Origin: Symbiodinium natans
Taxonomy: Eukaryota; Sar; Dinophyceae; Suessiales; Symbiodiniaceae
Reading direction: 5' to 3'
NCBI GenBank assembly: GCA_905221605.1
Contig: CAJNDS010002379.1
Span: 224,001-288,000 of the forward strand
DNA length: 64,000 bases
The position numbers and the translations under genes are program-made. This document shows, piece after piece, positions 37,739-48,998 of this stretch; positions within the stretch are counted from its first letter, which is position 1, and each line of letters begins with the position of its first letter. The notes under the pieces are model-generated. The model searched no databases. It was not told where the DNA came from and saw nothing but the letters and a program-made list of their open reading frames with translations.

Positions 37739-38271
37739 CAAGTACATATAGGGGTTCAAGGGCTCAGGGTTGCAGGAATTGGGGGGATAAGGTCTGAAAA
37801 CAGCACCCTTGACTTAGACTCGAGTAGACAAGATGAACAAGGTTCCAGGGTTTAGGGAAGTGGGGATGAAGTTCAGGGCTTATAACCCAATTGGTGAAAA
37901 CGGACAGTGGCCAGCACAACCTAAACCCTGCGCACTCAACTTGCGGGACAGTTCCTAAAACCCAAATCCCTAAACCCTGAACCCCTAAACCCTAAACCCT
38001 AAACCCCTTAAACCCAAATCCCTAAACCCTAAACCCCCAAACCCAACCCTAAACCCAAACTCTGAACCCCAAAGCCCTAGGGTTCAGGGTTTTAGGGTTT
38101 TAGGGTTTAGGGTTTAGGGTTTAGGGTTTAGGGTTTGGGGTTCGGGGTTCGGGGTTTGGGGTTTGGGGTTTGGGGTTTGGGGCTTGGGGTTTAGGGTTCA
38201 GGGTTTGGGGTTTGGGGTTTGTAGTTTAGGATTTCGGGTTTAGGGTTTAGGGTTTAGGGTTTGCTGTAGTA
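37739..38271. other. Degenerate heptamers, no supported gene
   Basis: 37960-38090 C/A-rich units and 38090-38260 TTTAGGG/TTTGGGG units. No exon that I can support. Confidence 0.5.
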
Positions 38272-38332
38272 TGGAGCGGATGCTGCGAAGGTTAGGATGC
38301 AGAAAGAGGCTCGAAAGCTTCGTCAGGCGAGT
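38272..38332 (+). CDS. Exon candidate, basic helix
   Basis: Encodes ADAAKVRMQKEARKLRQASL after acceptor TTGCTGTAG. A second frame (MERMLRRLGCRKRLESFVRR) is also open. Confidence 0.45.
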
Positions 38333-38594
38333 CTGAACCCTAAACCCTAAATGCTAAACCCTAAACCCTAAACCCTAAACCCTAAACCCTAAACCCCCCA
38401 ACCCAAACCGGAACAGGTTCCCCCACGCCGGCTTCGTCATCTGTCGAGGCGGGGAACCTGCCCAAGTTTTCAAGGCGATGGCCGGTTTAGGGTTTAGGGT
38501 TTAGGGTTTAGGGTTTAGGGTTTAGGGCTTAGGATTTAGGGTTTAGGGGGGGTTAGGGTTTAGGGGGTTTAGGGGTTAAGCTTTTTTGGTTTAG

Positions 38595-38700
38595 GGTTTA
38601 CCTAGGGACATGACCCTATATGGACTATACATAACAAGGGCCCATACTTCGGACGCCTATAAAGAAAGGGTAAGGGGCCATACTGTAGGCCAGGGGTTGT
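38595..38700. repeat. MITE family B copy
   Basis: Contains ATGACCCTATATGGACTATA, ACAAGGGCCCATACTTC and AAGGGGCCATACTG. Confidence 0.5.
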
Positions 38701-39096
38701 CTCACTAGTCTAAACCCTGATGCGTTAGGGTTTAGGGTTTAGGGTTTAGGGTGTAGGGTTTAGGGTTTAGGGCTTAGGGTTGAGGGTTGAGGGTTTAGGG
38801 TTTAGCGTCTGGTGTTTAGGGTAGCTGCTTTAGTGTTTGGGTCAGTTTGAGATTCTCAGGCCTCAGTTCGTGTGGGTTTAGGGTTCAGGGCCAAAGGTCT
38901 TGCTCGAAAGGATCTGAGAGACGTCTGTGACTGCACAGGATCAAGCTGTTTTTTCGGGTCTTGTGATGTTCTAATAGGCACTAAGCCCTAAACCCTCCCT
39001 AAACCGTCCTAATTAGACGCTAAAAACCCTAAACAATGCAAGCCCTGAACCTCTACACCCCAAAAGGCCTCAACATCCTGTGCATCAACAACCCAC

Positions 39097-39174
39097 CATA
39101 GCGAAGACAACTTTGCGGATGTGAAAAAACAGCAGCATCTCCAGGCACGAAGGTCTATATTGAAGAGTGTACTG
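39097..39174 (-). CDS. Exon candidate, hydrophobic/aromatic
   Basis: Twenty-six codons, QYTLQYRPSCLEMLLFFHIR to VVFAM, phase 0. Acceptor TCCCCGAG, donor GTGGGT. Upstream is an AT-repeat hairpin (39210-39240). Confidence 0.55.
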
Positions 39175-39403
39175 CTCGGGGAATGTGAGGTGTATGTGTA
39201 AATGTATATGTATATATATATATATACATATATATACATTGTGCCAAGACCCTGAACCCTAAACCCTAAACCCTGAACCCTGAACCCGAAACTCTGAACC
39301 CTAAACCCTAAACCCTATAACCTAAGCCCTGAGAAATCCACAGAAGCACCCCCCCCCTGTACCCTAAACCCTAGACCCTAAACCCTAAACAAGGTGCTGG
39401 GAT

Positions 39404-39457
39404 CTAAGCCGCGGACGCTTCCTCAGAAAGCTGGTACATCCTCGGTGCCCACAGCAA
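39404..39457 (-). CDS. Terminal exon
   Basis: LLWAPRMYQLSEEASAA and stop TAG; acceptor CTCGGAG, phase 0. Confidence 0.65.
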   Translation of the reverse strand: MLWAPRMYQLSEEASAA

Positions 39458-40086
39458 CTCCGAGTAGCGGGGTTTAGGGTTTAGGGTTTAGGGGTTAGGG
39501 TTTCGGGTTTGTGGTTTAGGGTTTGTGGTTTGGGGTCTAGGGTTTAGGGTTTGTGGTTTGAGGTTTCGGTTTCGTGTTTAGGGTTTAGGGTTAGGGGTAC
39601 TATAACCCCCATTAAGGACTGTTAGATAGAGGGGCAACATCCCACCCCAAACGTCAAACCCTAAACCCTCAACCACAACAACCTCTCCCAAAGCGAAACC
39701 CTTCAAGCAGCCCATGATTTTAGGCTTTGAGTTCTAGGGGGCTAGTGGCATGGGGTTTGGGGGTTTAGGGTAGAATGGGAGCAGCGACAGAGACTACTAC
39801 ACTCTGTCATCCCTACAAAGTGGCGATACCTCGAACTTATGGGTTTAGGCTTTAGAGTTTAGGGCGAGGTCTAGGGTTCTTAAGGGAGGGGGTTCAAGCG
39901 GGGTACGTAACCTAAGGTTCCACAATACTCCCCTATCCCTAAGGTTCTCTAGGCACCTACGCCCCATGAACCAAGGACCGAGTTCGTGAGTCGATCGGCC
40001 TTCAGGGACCCGAGGCCATGTCAGGCGTCGTGAGAACGGTTTGTGTTGAAAATTCGCCTTGCAAGTGTAGCAAACTTCCTGATTAC

Positions 40087-40276
40087 CCAGCTTGTTTCCA
40101 GCTTCAAGGCTTTCTTGTGCCACTGCTGGTCTCCTTTCAGCCCTGCAACAGCGCGGAAGCCTGATGCCAGTTGCATTGGCGCTGCATCGATGGGATTTTC
40201 CCAAGCAACGAACGGGAAAGTGCACAAGCATTCCAGCTGTGCCAGCGACCAGACAACGTAGGAGTCGAGCCGACAC
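40087..40276 (-). CDS. Exon, 190 nt, unknown protein
   Basis: Encodes DSYVVWSLAQLECLCTFPFV, then AWENPIDAAPMQLASGFRAV and GLKGDQQWHKKALKLETSW. Acceptor GATTGGAG, donor GTAATC. High aromatic and Cys content; no family assigned. A 44-nt (GA)n microsatellite adjoins the acceptor upstream. Confidence 0.75.
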
Positions 40277-40296
40277 CTCCAATCGGTGCCCGAGTT

Positions 40297-40339
<43 letters not shown>

Positions 40340-40617
40340 TGTATAAATAGATTTGTTGTATAAATACGTAAATTAATATATGTATATTTATATAAGTACA
40401 TAAATTGTTTAGAAAGAACATGTGCTGAGTTCAACCCTGCGTCAGTCCTGTAACAAACCCCATGACAAAAAAAACTGAAACCTAAACCCTAGCCCTAAGC
40501 CGCAAACCCTAAGCCGCCTTCGGCTTACTTCTCCGTTTCTCATACCTACAAAGGGGTAAGGAAACCCAAAAGTTTTAAAGTTCAGCTTTTGAGAACCAGG
40601 ATTGCGGGGTGGAAGGA

Positions 40618-40718
40618 GGGCTTAGGGCTTAGGGCTTAGGGCTTAGGGCTTAGGGCTTAGGGCTTAGGGCTTAGGGTTTAGGGTTTAGGGTTTAGGGTTT
40701 AGGGTTTAGGGTTTAGGG
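40618..40718. repeat. GGGCTTA then GGGTTTA tract
   Basis: About seven identical CTTAGGG units switching to TTTAGGG. Confidence 0.96.
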
Positions 40719-41300
40719 ATGAATTGTCAGCCGAGGCGCTTCAACAGCTGCCGCATCGCCTGTCCCTGGCAGATGGCGGGCCATGGGGGCTGGGTTTAGG
40801 GTTTAGGGTTTAGGGTTTAGGGTTTAGGGTTTAGGGTTTAGGGTTTAGGGTTTAGGGTTTAGGGTTTAGTGTTTAGGGTTTAGGGACCAAGGATGGGTTC
40901 CCGAAGGTCTTAGGGTTGTTTCAAAATGGTCCCTTACCTCCTTTAACGAGATCTGATGTATGCTTAATTTGCATAGAGTATGTAAGGGGATAAGGAGTTA
41001 AGGAGTACCCCTTTAAGGGACCATACTAAGGGATCATGTAACTACCCTAAGATAAGGGTCCAGTATACTCCTTCTGTAGGAACCCCAAAAAAGGCCCCCC
41101 CCCCCCCCCCCCTATTTTCGGATCCCCCCCCCCCCCCCCCATATACTAATATGGGTACAGGGTAGAAGTAGGGGCAATCCGGTTTCAGGGTGTTATTGTG
41201 CTGGCCTTGAACCCTGAGCTCCAGATGCCAAAACCGATGCCCAGGGTTTGTGCGTTGAAAGGGTTTAGGGTTTAGGGTGTAGGGTTTAGGGGTATAGGCC

Positions 41301-41336
<36 letters not shown>

Positions 41337-41821
41337 AGAAATACATGCCCACCTATGCCCATATGCATCAGACATCGCCCCCAGCCATAGCCCTGGACCA
41401 TGAACCCTGGGTTCACTCTCTGACACCGTCTCCATGTGAGTTTCAAGGGATTAAGACTCGTACCCCTAAGACCCATCCCAAACGGCTCCTCCTACTCCTA
41501 ACATGGCCCGTATACTACCTAAAGGATCTCAAAAAAGGGCCAAAACCCAAGCGAAACAAACTTCAGCGTCCAAGATACAACCCCTAGAGTGTAGAGTGTT
41601 GCTAGTGCCAACTCCAGAAAAATTAGGCCTCTTGGTCTGTGTTTGTTGGGCTTGGGGTCTGAGATGTAGGGATTAGGGTTTAGGGTTTCGGGTTTGGGGT
41701 CTAGGACCTGGCCCAACCCCGCCTCCCCTCCCTCTCCCCCTCCCTTTTCCCTCCGTGGTGCAAAAAACATCATACATATATCTACTGCAGCTACGCATGC
41801 TAAAACAAGGAGATGAGACAA

Positions 41822-41975
41822 AACCCTAAACCTATAACCCTATAACCCTATAACGCTGTAACGCTGTAACCCTCTAACCCTCTAACCCTCTAACCCTCTA
41901 ACCCTATAACCCTCTAACCCTATAACCCTATAACCCTATAACCCTCTAACCCTATAACCCTATAACCCTATATAA
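41822..41975. repeat. CCCTATAA/CCCTCTAA 8-mer block
   Basis: About 19 units of an 8-base relative of the heptamer, alternating ATAA and CTAA endings, found only here. Confidence 0.95.
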
Positions 41976-42004
41976 GCCGTTCACCCTAGAACCCTACAAA
42001 GAAA

Positions 42005-42118
42005 CTCAACCGCTGAGTCCCCCGACCAGGCTCAGGCTCTTGTTCTGAAAGGCGTTGCACATCAGGTTCGGCGAGTGCATCCTCGTGGCCGCCGGTCACA
42101 GCAGAAACAGGCTCGGCT
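42005..42118 (-). CDS. Exon candidate, acidic
   Basis: Encodes PVSAVTGGHEDALAEPDVQR, then LSEQEPEPG and a GTCGGG donor. The plus strand is also open (Arg/Gln-rich); the minus composition looks more natural. Confidence 0.5.
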
Positions 42119-42952
42119 TTTGTGTTTTTATATATATTTTTATCTTTTTTTTTACTCTGTTTTCTTTATTATTTATTTATTTTTGTTTTTTAGGGGGGGG
42201 GGGGGCGGGGTGTTCTTAAAAGGCTTCAGAGAGCTGTAGGGCGTTTTTTTGGGAGGGTTTCAGGGTTGAGGGTTTAGGGCTTGGAAGTTCTTCGTAGCTT
42301 TAGAGAGTTTGGGCAAGGTTTTAGGGCTGCGGGGTTTCAACCTTAAACCCTAAACCCTAATCAAACCCTAAACCGTTTAAACCCTAAACCGCAGCTTTGG
42401 TAAACCCTAAACCCTAAACCCTCAACCCTAAACCCTAAACCCTGGGGTGTTGAAGGCCGGGTGTTTTGCTTTGACACGTTCGTTCTGTTCGTTCTTCCTT
42501 GTTCGCATCCAATGCTCTATGGCTCCCTCGAACAAACGAGCACTAACTCCTGCTTGAGATCCTCGGGGGCCAAATGAACCCTAAAGGGGCTTACAGTCCA
42601 TATCTCTGGACCGGGATTATAGTAGTATAGGGTATAAGACCCCAATTTTCGGGTCCATGTGGTCCCCAAGGATTGCTCTTCCTTCAGTGCAAGCGCCATC
42701 GCTGGAGGTTAAACCACTCGGCATGTCCAGGTTGCCCCCGTTCCATCGAAGGACCATATCTAGACCCAAGAGGAATCTAGGAAAAAACGCAGGGGGCATA
42801 TACCCCTTGTGGTTTAGAGGGGCTTGTGAACCCTGAAAGCAAGGGAATACACCCGAAACCATAACCCTAAACCCTAAACGCTAATCCCTGACAAAAAAGA
42901 AGGGAACAAGGGCCTCCTCTGGGTCCTAGCTACGTCAAGTAATTTTGAGGAG
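42119..42952. other. AT-rich spacer and MITE family A
   Basis: 42120-42195 is strongly T-rich and ends in a G run. 42340-42440 has heptamers. 42770-42935 is a family A MITE interrupted by CCCTAAA units. No supported exon. Confidence 0.45.
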
Positions 42953-43012
42953 GAACTATCCACCTGCACCACTCGAAGGCCGTCCGAGCCTGAACACTCT
43001 TGGGCCTGGAGT
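42953..43012 (-). CDS. Exon candidate
   Basis: Two frames open; one reads QECSGSDGLRVVQ up to donor GTGGAT. Acceptor AACTCCAG. Confidence 0.4.
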
Positions 43013-43014
43013 TT

Positions 43015-43103
43015 AGGGTTTAGGGTTTAGGGTTTAGGGTTTAGGGTTTAGGGTTTAGGGTTTAGGGTTTAGGGTTTAGGGTTTAGGGTTTAGGGTTTAG
43101 GGT
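43015..43103. repeat. TTTAGGG tract
   Basis: Twelve pure heptamers. Confidence 0.97.
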
Positions 43104-43107
43104 AACC

Positions 43108-43185
43108 CTCGGCCCCCTGAGGGCCCAGGCAGCAGAAAGCCTCTCTTGACCACGCCATCCGCGTTCAGAAAGCTCGTCAGCTCCT
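43108..43185 (-). CDS. Exon candidate
   Basis: Encodes ELTSFLNADGVVKRGFLLPG after acceptor CATGCCAG, GC donor likely. Other frames and the plus strand (HAIRVQKARQLLAW) are also open. Confidence 0.5.
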
Positions 43186-43437
43186 GGCATGGCGCAGAGT
43201 TCGCTGGGTTCCGGGTTTACGCTTAAGGGCTTAGTCGCGACCCCGATGCATAGGCCCTGCAAATGTGTGCCCTCTACCCGAAGTCTGAAACCGTACGCAC
43301 TTTAGCGGTTGAAGGCTTCTAGGGTTTGAGAAGTTTAGGCCTTATCCTCAAATCTAACAATTCCAAAAAGCCTTTGCCATTGAAGCTTCGGGTGAGCGGA
43401 GTTTCGGGTCTAGGGTTTCGGGTTTGGCAGTGTGGGG

Positions 43438-43470
<33 letters not shown>

Positions 43471-43584
43471 AGGGGAGGGCAGCATTTCACCAAGCACAGA
43501 GACCCTAAACCCCAAACCCCAAACCCCAAACCCTAAACCCCAAACCCTAAACACCCAAGCCTCAGCCGCACCTGAACATTCCAG

Positions 43585-43637
43585 GGACAAGATCCTGAAG
43601 ACACAACGCCCAATGCCTCTTGGGTGGACCTCTTCGG
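43585..43637 (+). CDS. Exon candidate
   Basis: Encodes DKILKTQRPMPLGWTSS between acceptor CATTCCAG and donor GTGCTA. Confidence 0.45.
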
Positions 43638-44670
43638 GTGCTAATAGCGGTTTCTAGGAGTTTCTATTGGTTTAGGGTTTAGGGTTTAGGGTTCAGGGTT
43701 CAGGGTTGAGGTGGTCTCCCAGTTTCGTTATCCCACAATCATGCATGACATTTCAAAACTGATGTATCAAGTGGCCTTTTGTCCTTGTATGCAACCCATC
43801 CAGGGGTTAGGACTCGTACCCTTCATGGTTGTACCCTACAAGGTTCTCCCAAGACGGCCCTTATATTCCCTTGGAGCCTTGGAGGACCTGACAACATGGC
43901 CCCCAAACCCAAGGGTACCACCTTAGAGGACCAAGGTAGAGAGCATCCTCTTAAGGCGTTCCTGTCACCCAATAACACAGCAAAAGAGCTGGACCCGCCC
44001 GAAAACCCTAGAAGCACCCTGAACCCTGAGCCCTAAAACCCAAATAACCCCCTCCCAAAACATCCTCGGACCCTACTGAGTTGCTGAGTTCATAAGCCCC
44101 AGAAAAGTGTACACTTTCAGTTCTACAGGGGATGGTAGTACTAAGCCTCAAACCTGGCAGCCCAAAGCCTCAAATAGCTCCCTGCCCCCCCCCCCCCCCC
44201 TCCCCCCGGTTCAGGACCAAATGAACCCTAAAATTGGGGTCGTCATTTGCCCTACACTACGATAATCCCTATGGATTTATATGGACCATAAACCCTTACC
44301 CCGAAGGCCAATACCCTAACCCCTAAACCCCTAAACCCTTTTAGGGGTCATTTGGGCCCCAAGAAACCTGAATGCCGAAAAAGCCTCAAATCACTCCCCC
44401 TTTAGGGTTTAGGGGTTTAGGGTCGAGGATTTAGGGTTTAGGGCTCATGGTCCATATACCTTCATGGGAGGTTGTCAAAATTATGGTCCCTTTTAGGTGC
44501 AGCACTATAAAAGGGATACAAAAAGGGACCCTGACTTGGACAGCCACCCTCATAGGGATTGTAGTACCCTAAACCCTAAACCCTAAACCCTAAACCCTAA
44601 ACCCTAAACCCTAAACCCTAAACCCTAAACCCTAAACCCAATGTTAGGGTTCTCTTGGTCCCCAAGGCAC
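43638..44670. other. MITE fragments and degenerate repeats
   Basis: 43790-43880 resembles sequence at 41450-41520; 44186-44200 is a C run; 44450-44560 resembles family B; 44568-44638 is a CCCTAAA tract. No supported exon. Confidence 0.4.
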
Positions 44671-44733
44671 CCGCAAATTCGGGGCGCGCGCCTTCCGGAC
44701 GTCCGGGGCGAGCGACATGAAGGCGTCGCAGAC
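44671..44733 (-). CDS. Exon candidate, unknown protein
   Basis: Twenty-one codons, VCDAFMSLAPDVRKARAPNL, phase 0, acceptor GCACGAAG, donor GTGCCT. Confidence 0.7.
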
Positions 44734-44962
44734 CTTCGTGCATGTTTTTCGGGGTTTGGGCTTCGGGGGTTTAGGGTTTACAAGGTGGGCCATATCGATT
44801 ATCGTACTTGTAACTTCTTATATCTAAGTAACGGAACTTATAAGTACTTATAAGTAAGATATCACAGCGGAGGTTTGAACCCGAAAATCAGCCAAAATAA
44901 CTTCAAAATAACTTCGTAGTAACAGTAGCGTTTTTGTCAGACACTGTTGTATTGTTTGCGTG

Positions 44963-45233
44963 CATACATACATACATACATATACATACATATACATACA
45001 TATACATACATATACATACATATACATACATATACATACATATACATACATATACATACATATACATACATATACATACATATACATACATATACATACA
45101 TATACATACATATACATACATATACATACATATACATACATACACATACATACATACATACATACATACATACATACATACATACATACATACATACATA
45201 CATACATACATACATGTATATATGTATATATAC
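44963..45233. repeat. TATACATACA and CATA arrays
   Basis: About sixteen copies of the 10-bp unit TATACATACA followed by (CATA)n and an AT palindrome. Confidence 0.97.
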
Positions 45234-45261
45234 ATATGGTTTTCACCTACAAACAAACACA

Positions 45262-45329
45262 CAAGCGCAAGCGCAAGCGCAAGCGCAAGCGCAAGCGCAA
45301 GCGCAAGCACAAGCACAAGCACAAGCACA

Positions 45330-45424
<95 letters not shown>
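45262..45424. repeat. (AAGCGC)n, (AAGCAC)n, (CA)n
   Basis: A 6-bp minisatellite changes stepwise into a 6-bp variant and then a dinucleotide run of about 45 CA units. Confidence 0.97.
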
Positions 45425-45425
<1 letters not shown>

Positions 45426-45504
45426 AGAAGGGAAACTCCGGAATTTGGTCTTTTTGCATGAATCTATATATATATATATATATATAATCCAGAATCTTTA
45501 AAGC

Positions 45505-45780
45505 CGCGCGCAGCCGCGCACATCCGCGCACATCCGCGCACATTCGCATTTCCAGGGCATCGCATGCCCGCGCACATCCGCGCACATTTCATTTCCGCAG
45601 TTGAAAGGGTCGCGCACATTTTCTTCATGACATTTTTATTGCGCGCACATTCATTGCTTTCCCGAATCCTCCGTCCGCGCATGCCCGCGCACATTCCGCG
45701 CACATGCCATCCGGACATCTGTTTTGGTCCGCGCACATTTGCGCACATTCCTGGGCTGCCATTTTTTGCGCACCAGCACG
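45505..45780. repeat. GCGCACAT cluster
   Basis: The octamer GCGCACAT (or CGCGCACA) occurs about 15 times at irregular spacing in 275 bp, embedded in non-repetitive sequence. Confidence 0.85.
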
Positions 45781-46692
45781 TTTTTTCTTCCAGTTTGAAA
45801 AAGGATTTTCGGCATATATACGGTATGTAGCAGCGGCGCGACCGCCAAGCTGAAAGCTGCGGAGCACCCGCTGTGCATGGAGATATGCGGCCCGACCGCC
45901 CACGTTTTCTATATCCTGGTACTATTCTATATATGGTTTCGGGGTTTATATATTGCAAAGCACCGGCGGTCTTTTTTTCTGGGCCTCCCCCCCCCCCCCC
46001 CCCCCCACCCAATAAACAAGACAAAACGACTTCAGACTGATGTCTGCCGTTGTCCTGTTTGCTCATGTTTCAAAACAGACCTCAGTCAAAAACATAAAAA
46101 AATCCCTGTTTTTAACTGCGAAAGAAGTTCTGGGTAAGTCATACGACGGTTTGACCTGTTGGAACTTATATGTAAGTTATAACTCAGCCCTAAACATATA
46201 ACTATCATATAACGTGTGGACAAGTATGACAGAGTTATCAAACATACAACTTCAGATAACCCAAGTTACAACATGAGTTAACCCAACTTATAACAAGCCT
46301 AACTTGATACGGCCCACCTTGTAGGGTTTAGGGTTTAGGGTTTAGGGTTTAGGGTTTAGGGTTTAGGGTTTAGGGTTTAGGGTTTGGGATTTAGGGTTTA
46401 GGGTGTAGGGTTTAGGGTTTAGGGGGCGGTAGGGTTTGGAGTTTCGTGTGTGGGGGCTCGTCTCAGGGGGTTTGGGGCGTTGAAGGCTTTGCGGGGGCTG
46501 TGAAACTGTGGGGGTTTAGGGTTTAGGGTTTCCCGAGTTTACTGGCCGTCTCCGACTTGTAGACACCCCTAAACCCTAAACCCTAAACCCTGAACCCTAA
46601 ACCCTAAGCCCTAAACCCTTAAACCCTTAAACCCTTAAACCCTGAACCCTAATTGAGGGCTTAGGGTAGGGTCTAGGGCCAGGTACACGGAG

Positions 46693-46768
46693 GGGCATCT
46701 TTTCGACCTCCCTTCACTCTTTCCGGCGACGTTTCGCTTGCCATCCTTGGATTACCCCGGGAAGCCAG
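46693..46768 (+). CDS. Exon candidate, unknown protein
   Basis: Encodes HLFDLPSLFPATFRLPSLDY and PGKP. Acceptor TACACGGAG, donor GTGTCA. Possibly the first of several plus-strand exons to 49.8 kb. Confidence 0.65.
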
Positions 46769-46990
46769 GTGTCACCCTTTGAGGAACTGACACAGGGTTA
46801 GGGATTAGGGTTTAGCGTTTAGGGTTTAGGCCTTAGGGCTTAGGGCTTAGGGTTTAGCGTTTAGGGTTTCTTCTTCTTCTTCTTCTTCTTTTTTTCTTCT
46901 TCTTATTATTCTTCTTCTTCATACCGTGACTCGCCATTGTCCCAATGTTCCCAATGGGGCCGCTGGACCATACCAGCCTCCATCGTCCAG

Positions 46991-47126
46991 GACTGCCCTG
47001 GTGCGGGCTCGGCTCCCAGAGCTGCTTGAGCTAGACGAGCTGGAAGACGAGTTTGTCGCCCAATTCCCGGGCTTGCCGCTGTACGTTGTTCGGGTCGCAC
47101 ACCCAAGCCCACCCATTCGGGCTTGA
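46991..47126 (+). CDS. Exon candidate, acidic Leu-rich
   Basis: Encodes LPELLELDELEDEFVAQFPG, then LPLYVVRVAHPSPPIRA and stop TGA; a GTTGTT donor before VVR is an alternative. Acceptor CATCGTCCAG. A (TTC)n microsatellite lies upstream. Confidence 0.6.
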
Positions 47127-47177
47127 GAGTTTTGGGGGTTTTAGGGTGTTCGGGTTTAAGGGCTCAGGATTCTGCAG

Positions 47178-47333
47178 CCTGAAAGCTTGGCCACGCGGAC
47201 GTGTAGGATCTCTGTACGATTCACCATGGAACCTTGTAAGGAAGACCTGACACCTATAGCTATCAGAGAGTGGGCCAAAGAGAGAAACAAGTCTAACACC
47301 GCGAGTAACTTTCTGTCAGCCCTGAATGCCAGA
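47178..47333 (+). CDS. Exon, 52 codons, unknown protein
   Basis: Phase 0 to 0: PESLATRTCRISVRFTMEPC, DLTPIAIREWAKERNKSNTA, ending SALNAR. Acceptor ATTCTGCAG and consensus donor GTGAGT. Among the best-supported exons outside the complete gene. No family recognised. Confidence 0.8.
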
Positions 47334-47929
47334 GTGAGTACCCGAGTAGAACAAAAAAACACCTCAGCCCTGAACCTTCCGAAATTTTACACTTAACACC
47401 CTGAAACCCTGAACCTTAAAATTCGAAAGCCCTAAACGCTTCAACCCTGTGTAGTGTGCCAAGTTAAACCCTAACGCTAAACCCAACTGGAGAGCCCCGA
47501 ACTCTAAAACCTACACCCTACTGAAGCAAGCCTAAACCCCAGAAGTCTGAAGCTCGAACAACAAGTAAAGATCTTAGAGCCCTAAACCCTAAACCCTAAA
47601 CCCTAAACCGTACACCCTAGAGCCTGACACCCCTAAAGTCCACAACAGCTGTGATTGAAAACGAAACAAACATCAAATTCAAAAGCCCTGAACAGTCCAG
47701 ACGCCCTAGGTGCTGGGAGTAAGATATGAATGCTACGGAGACTCACCATCATCATGGCTTTAGAAAAGAAATATTCCTGAATCCTGGAACCCGAGAATCT
47801 TTGTGACGCCAGCCTAGACCCTAAACCCTAAACCCTATAAACCCTGCACCCTAAACCCTAAACCCTAAACCCTGAACCCTGAACCCTCCACCCTAAACCC
47901 GTAACCCTAAACCCTACATCCCTGAACCA
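47334..47929. other. Spacer with degenerate CCCTAAA-like DNA
   Basis: Scattered AAACCCT units and AT-richer DNA (47640-47800). No exon with supportable borders. Confidence 0.45.
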
Positions 47930-48018
47930 CTGGGGCCCCCCTCCAAGCTGCCCTTCTCCTTCTCGAAGACCCGCGTGAGGCAGCTGAGGCGGACGATGGC
48001 CTTCTGCCTGGACATTTG
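47930..48018 (-). CDS. Exon candidate
   Basis: Encodes KAIVRLSCLTRVFEKEKGSL after acceptor ATGTCCAG; an in-frame ATG (MSRQ) lies just upstream. Confidence 0.55.
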
Positions 48019-48170
48019 AGGGTTGAGGGACCCTAAACCCTAAACCCCAAAACCCCACACCCTGAGCCCTAAATCCTACAGCCTAAACCCGAAACCCTAA
48101 GCCCCAAACCCTAAATCCTAAGCCCTAAATCCTAAACCCTAAACCCTAAACCTTAGGGTTTAGGGCTTAG

Positions 48171-48225
48171 GGCTTTGGATGCGGCCTTTTCGGACTTCGC
48201 TTGGCTGACTTTTGAAACCCCCCTT
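48171..48225 (+). CDS. Exon candidate, duplicate of 48426 exon start
   Basis: Encodes ALDAAFSDFAWLTFE. Starts after a CTTAG acceptor with the same 17 bases as the exon 255 bp downstream. Confidence 0.45.
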
Positions 48226-48425
48226 TAAAAACAACCATTTAGACTCCTTATTGTCGTTTCTACAAAAACCCAAAAGGTAACCCCAAAGCCTACACCCTAA
48301 ACCCTAAACCCGAAACCCTAAACCCTAAACCCTAAACCCTAAACCCTAAACCCTAAACCCTAAACCCTAAACCCTAACCCAGAACCCTAAACCCTCAACC
48401 CTAGACTTTAGACTTTAGGGCTCAG

Positions 48426-48510
48426 GGCTTTGGATGCTGCAGGTCTCGGACATCGGTCTGTGTTTTTCTGGCCCGGAGCCATGGGCCTTTCAGGGTCGCA
48501 GTTTTCGTAC
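48426..48510 (+). CDS. Exon candidate, unknown protein
   Basis: Encodes ALDAAGLGHRSVFFWPGAMG, then LSGSQFSY. Acceptor GGGCTCAG, donor GTGCCT. Confidence 0.6.
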
Positions 48511-48998
48511 GTGCCTCTTGCTTGAGGGTACCCGAAACCCGGGTTTAGGGTTTAGGGTTTAGGGTTTAGGGTTTAGGGTTTAGGGTTTAGGGTTTAGGGT
48601 TTAGGGTTTAGGGTTTAGGGTTTTGAAACACTCCCCCCAAGCAGGCTGCGCTAGGTGGGGCTTGAGGCTTAGGGTTTAAGGGTCGACGCTGCTTGAAGTG
48701 ACGTGTGGGCACTTTATGTAGGGTGTAGGGGTTTAAGGTTTAGGGTTTAGTGTTTAGTTGAAACTCATTCGATCACTCTTTAAGGAACCTATCATCAGGC
48801 GCCCTAATTAAACTCTAAACCCTACATATAACTTACAACCCCATGCTTCAAGTCTTAGATTCTTTTGGTTATTCCCTTGGGTTTTACATCATAAGCCAGC
48901 CCTAAAGCCTGAACCTTAAAACCCTAAACCCTAAGCCCTAAACCCTAAACCCTAAACCCTAAACCCTAAACCATAAACCCCAACTCTTAGGGTTTCAG

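Larger units (their letters stand above)
40277..42004. other. Repeat-rich stretch
   Basis: 40300-40337 (GA)n, 40338-40420 AT-rich, 40618-40718 and 40795-40885 TTTAGGG-type tracts, 40915-41050 family B MITE, C runs at 41095, 41124 and 41302 (18, 17 and 31 nt), and an 8-mer block at 41822-41975. A possible minus exon near 40727-40795 (GQAMRQLLKRLG, stop) is weak. Confidence 0.5.
44779..46323. mobile_element. TIR element filled with microsatellites, TA target
   Basis: Ends TACAAGGTGGGCCATATC and, complemented, TACAAGGTGGGCCGTATC: 18 bp with one mismatch, including the TA on each side. The flanks are GGGTT and GGGTTT, so it inserted at the TA of a TTTAGGG unit. The interior holds a 10-bp TATACATACA array, (CATA)n, (AAGCGC)n, a long (CA)n and a GCGCACA cluster. 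No transposase ORF; all long ORFs here are microsatellite artefacts. Non-autonomous; TA target and short TIR fit Tc1/mariner-like or related machinery. Confidence 0.8.

Noticed and set aside
44903-45585. Long ORFs (130-184 codons) of CMYV/YIHT/HTHT type
   Set aside because: They are translations of TATACATACA, CATA, AAGCGC and CA microsatellites, open in many frames at once.
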